Shown: one piece after another, positions 23,645 through 25,006 of the stretch
How positions within the stretch are numbered: position 1 is the first letter of the stretch
Layout: each line of letters begins with the position of its first letter
Origin: JBBQZU01 sp038207425
Lineage (GTDB): Bacteria; Bacteroidota; Bacteroidia; Flavobacteriales_D; Cryomorphaceae
NCBI GenBank assembly: GCA_038207425.1
Contig: JBBQZU010000037.1
Span: 1 to 25,006, forward strand
DNA length: 25,006 nucleotides
Direction of reading: 5' to 3'
Notes under the pieces: model-generated
What the model was told of the DNA's origin: nothing
The model's database searches: none
What the model saw: only the letters and a program-made list of their open reading frames with translations
Program-made: the position numbers and the translations under genes

Positions 23645-24916
23645 TCAGACCGCTGGAGTTTCAGTTTCCAGCTTCCGCAAAATTTCCTCCCCAATACCCG
23701 GGTTCAATCGGCCATGCTTTAGAATATTGACAAAAGCGAGGGTGCAAGCATGCTCCCCACCATTCAACGCCAACCTAAACTTCCCGCGCACGTCTTCCTG
23801 AACCCCCGACCGCGGATAAAGCAACATACTTCGTTGCGCATCCCAATGATGGTTGTACACATACATCTGCTTCAGGTCATCATCGGCGGGTTGGTGGCTG
23901 TCTATAACTTTCCACTTGGTGTCGATGACCCAGGTGGTAATTGGTTCCTTTCGGGAAATGAGTACGATGTCGGGGCGGATGGTTTTGGTTTCCCAAAAAG
24001 GCTTTGAACGCTGACCGAGCACCTGAAATTCTGCGCTGGCTGCCCGTTGCAGCTTTCGCAAAATGAATTCTTCCCAGAGTACATTCATGTCAAACATCAA
24101 AGCAAGCATATCATTGCGGCCCGAAGTGATGTCCGGCCGAAAATTGAGCAACAAGAGTTTGGCAATTTCAATGGCTTTGCGGTAAGGCTCCGTTTTGCGG
24201 GAGGCGGGAATCCGGTCAAAATGGGCGGCGTTTACCCGAAGGCGGTCCACTTCCGGGAAATTGAGTTTCAGCCTTCCGATGGCGTCTCCCAGCAGGACGC
24301 TGTCGGCGATCTGATCAATCAGGCAGAGCGCTTCATGCAAGATTTGCAATACCAGGTGGTTGTGGTCGTAAGTGGCGTGGCGCGTGTAAAATCGTTCTTT
24401 GTGCACCAGGTTTACCGAAAGGTGTTTTGAAAAAACCAAAGCCCCTTTCAAGCTCTTCTGCTGACCTTCACGGCTGCGGTATTGCTTGAAAAATCCGCGG
24501 CGTTGCAGGTGGTCCACTTCCGTGAGAAACAATTCGAAATACAAATGCAAAATGGAATTGGCGCGGAGTTTTAGCGGTGCGTGACCCGTTTCTTTTGCGG
24601 TAAGCAAGGTGCATTCCTTCAGCATATCCAGCAGTACGCGCTGCATTTGAGTGGTATGGTCTTCATGAGCGGCATTGCGATCCACTTTGGGCAGCACTTC
24701 GATGGTCAACTTGCCGATGTGAATGGCGCCAACGTACGATTTAAACCGCACGCCATGGGGGATGAGTTCGAAGAATGGCGTCTTTTCATGGGCGAGAAAG
24801 TAGGATTCAAAAGCCTTGTAATGGCCTTCTTTAAAATCTTCGCGGTGGTACCGACGTCCCTCTTTCCAGACAATGGACTCATACTCAAAAACGCGCAATG
24901 TATTAGCCTTCGGCAT
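23645..24916 (-). CDS. mcrC: McrC, nuclease subunit of McrBC-type modification-dependent restriction, 423 aa
   Basis: McrC pairs with the GTPase McrB to cut DNA carrying modified cytosines. The N-terminal two thirds (FELIPHGVRFKSYVGAIHIG, LTIEVLPKVDR, LHLYFELFLTEVDHLQRRGF) is the McrC-type domain that contacts McrB. The C-terminal third is a PD-(D/E)XK nuclease: the acidic helix MNVLWEEFILRKL (Glu282/283), TIRPDIVL (Asp316) and TWVIDTKWK (Asp332-x-Lys334). Length is normal and no stop or shift is seen. ATG 24916 overlaps the end of the upstream frame by 14 bases, as in mcrB-mcrC operons. It converges on the hsdR fragment. Confidence 0.9.
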   Translation of the reverse strand: MPKANTLRVFEYESIVWKEGRRYHREDFKEGHYKAFESYFLAHEKTPFFELIPHGVRFKSYVGAIHIGKLTIEVLPKVDRNAAHEDHTTQMQRVLLDMLKECTLLTAKETGHAPLKLRANSILHLYFELFLTEVDHLQRRGFFKQYRSREGQQKSLKGALVFSKHLSVNLVHKERFYTRHATYDHNHLVLQILHEALCLIDQIADSVLLGDAIGRLKLNFPEVDRLRVNAAHFDRIPASRKTEPYRKAIEIAKLLLLNFRPDITSGRNDMLALMFDMNVLWEEFILRKLQRAASAEFQVLGQRSKPFWETKTIRPDIVLISRKEPITTWVIDTKWKVIDSHQPADDDLKQMYVYNHHWDAQRSMLLYPRSGVQEDVRGKFRLALNGGEHACTLAFVNILKHGRLNPGIGEEILRKLETETPAV

Positions 24917-25006
24917 TGACTGGAGCGTCTGTGTGGTTATTCAGGAGTTGTTTTAAAGCCGTTTCAAGGTTAAGCGCTGCGGGCGTAACAAGTTCATAAC
25001 GAAAGG
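24903..25006 (-). CDS. C-terminal end of the gene upstream of mcrC (probably mcrB), partial
   Basis: The leftward frame is open from the right edge to TAA at 24903-24905 and ends ALNLETALKQLLNN...NAEG. It overlaps the start of mcrC by 14 bases, the coupling expected for mcrB-mcrC. The visible 33 residues carry no diagnostic GTPase motif, so the identity rests on position alone. Confidence 0.5.
   Translation of the reverse strand, partial: FRYELVTPAALNLETALKQLLNNHTDAPVNAEG

Overview
The window looks like a chromosomal segment of a Bacteroidota species, probably a marine or aquatic Flavobacteriales-type organism. The reasons are four type IX secretion (T9SS) C-terminal sorting domains, a CarboxypepD_reg/TonB-dependent receptor, marine-type 'GCTnPeAcNYNPeAt' repeats, promoter boxes of the Bacteroidota form TAnnTTTG/TAnnTTCG, and a modest G+C content. 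The placement is inferred from gene style; no marker gene gives a species.

Layout. (1) 1-2500: the 3' end of an IS1595-type transposase, a mostly empty stretch, a small Lys-rich protein with its own terminator, a cupin protein and an AraC-type regulator with an N-terminal CxxC domain. The last three read leftward. (2) 2640-14905: the heart of the window, a leftward cluster of a 1015-residue TonB-dependent receptor followed by four, then a fifth, paralogous secreted proteins (called P1-P5 here) that share a core of about 240-260 residues I cannot assign to a known function. The cores are attached to different C-terminal modules, most ending in a T9SS sorting domain. A secreted beta-helix protein with a dockerin-like tail sits between P4 and P5. 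Terminators follow P4 and P5, so at least two transcription units are likely. (3) 14906-15550: an AT-rich intergenic region and tRNA-Pro(UGG) with a clear promoter and terminator. (4) 15600-20695: a small lipoprotein, then a decayed block: a DUF748/AsmA-like gene and an alpha/beta-hydrolase esterase, both riddled with in-frame stops, and a DUF1704 (QEGLA-motif) gene with one early stop. (5) 21176-22108: an intact MscS-type channel. (6) 22374-25006: a broken KilA-N-type gene, the first 54 codons of a type I restriction hsdR, and a convergent, intact McrC gene with the end of its upstream partner (probably mcrB). This looks like a type I restriction locus that decayed and was replaced by or interrupted with an McrBC-type system.

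How the genes may work together: the receptor plus P1-P5 and the beta-helix protein look like a surface system. T9SS would export the P proteins to the cell surface or medium, and the receptor would import whatever they bind or release. No SusD-like partner, glycosidase or protease is seen, so the substrate is unknown. The P-family array is the best candidate for an undescribed system in this window.
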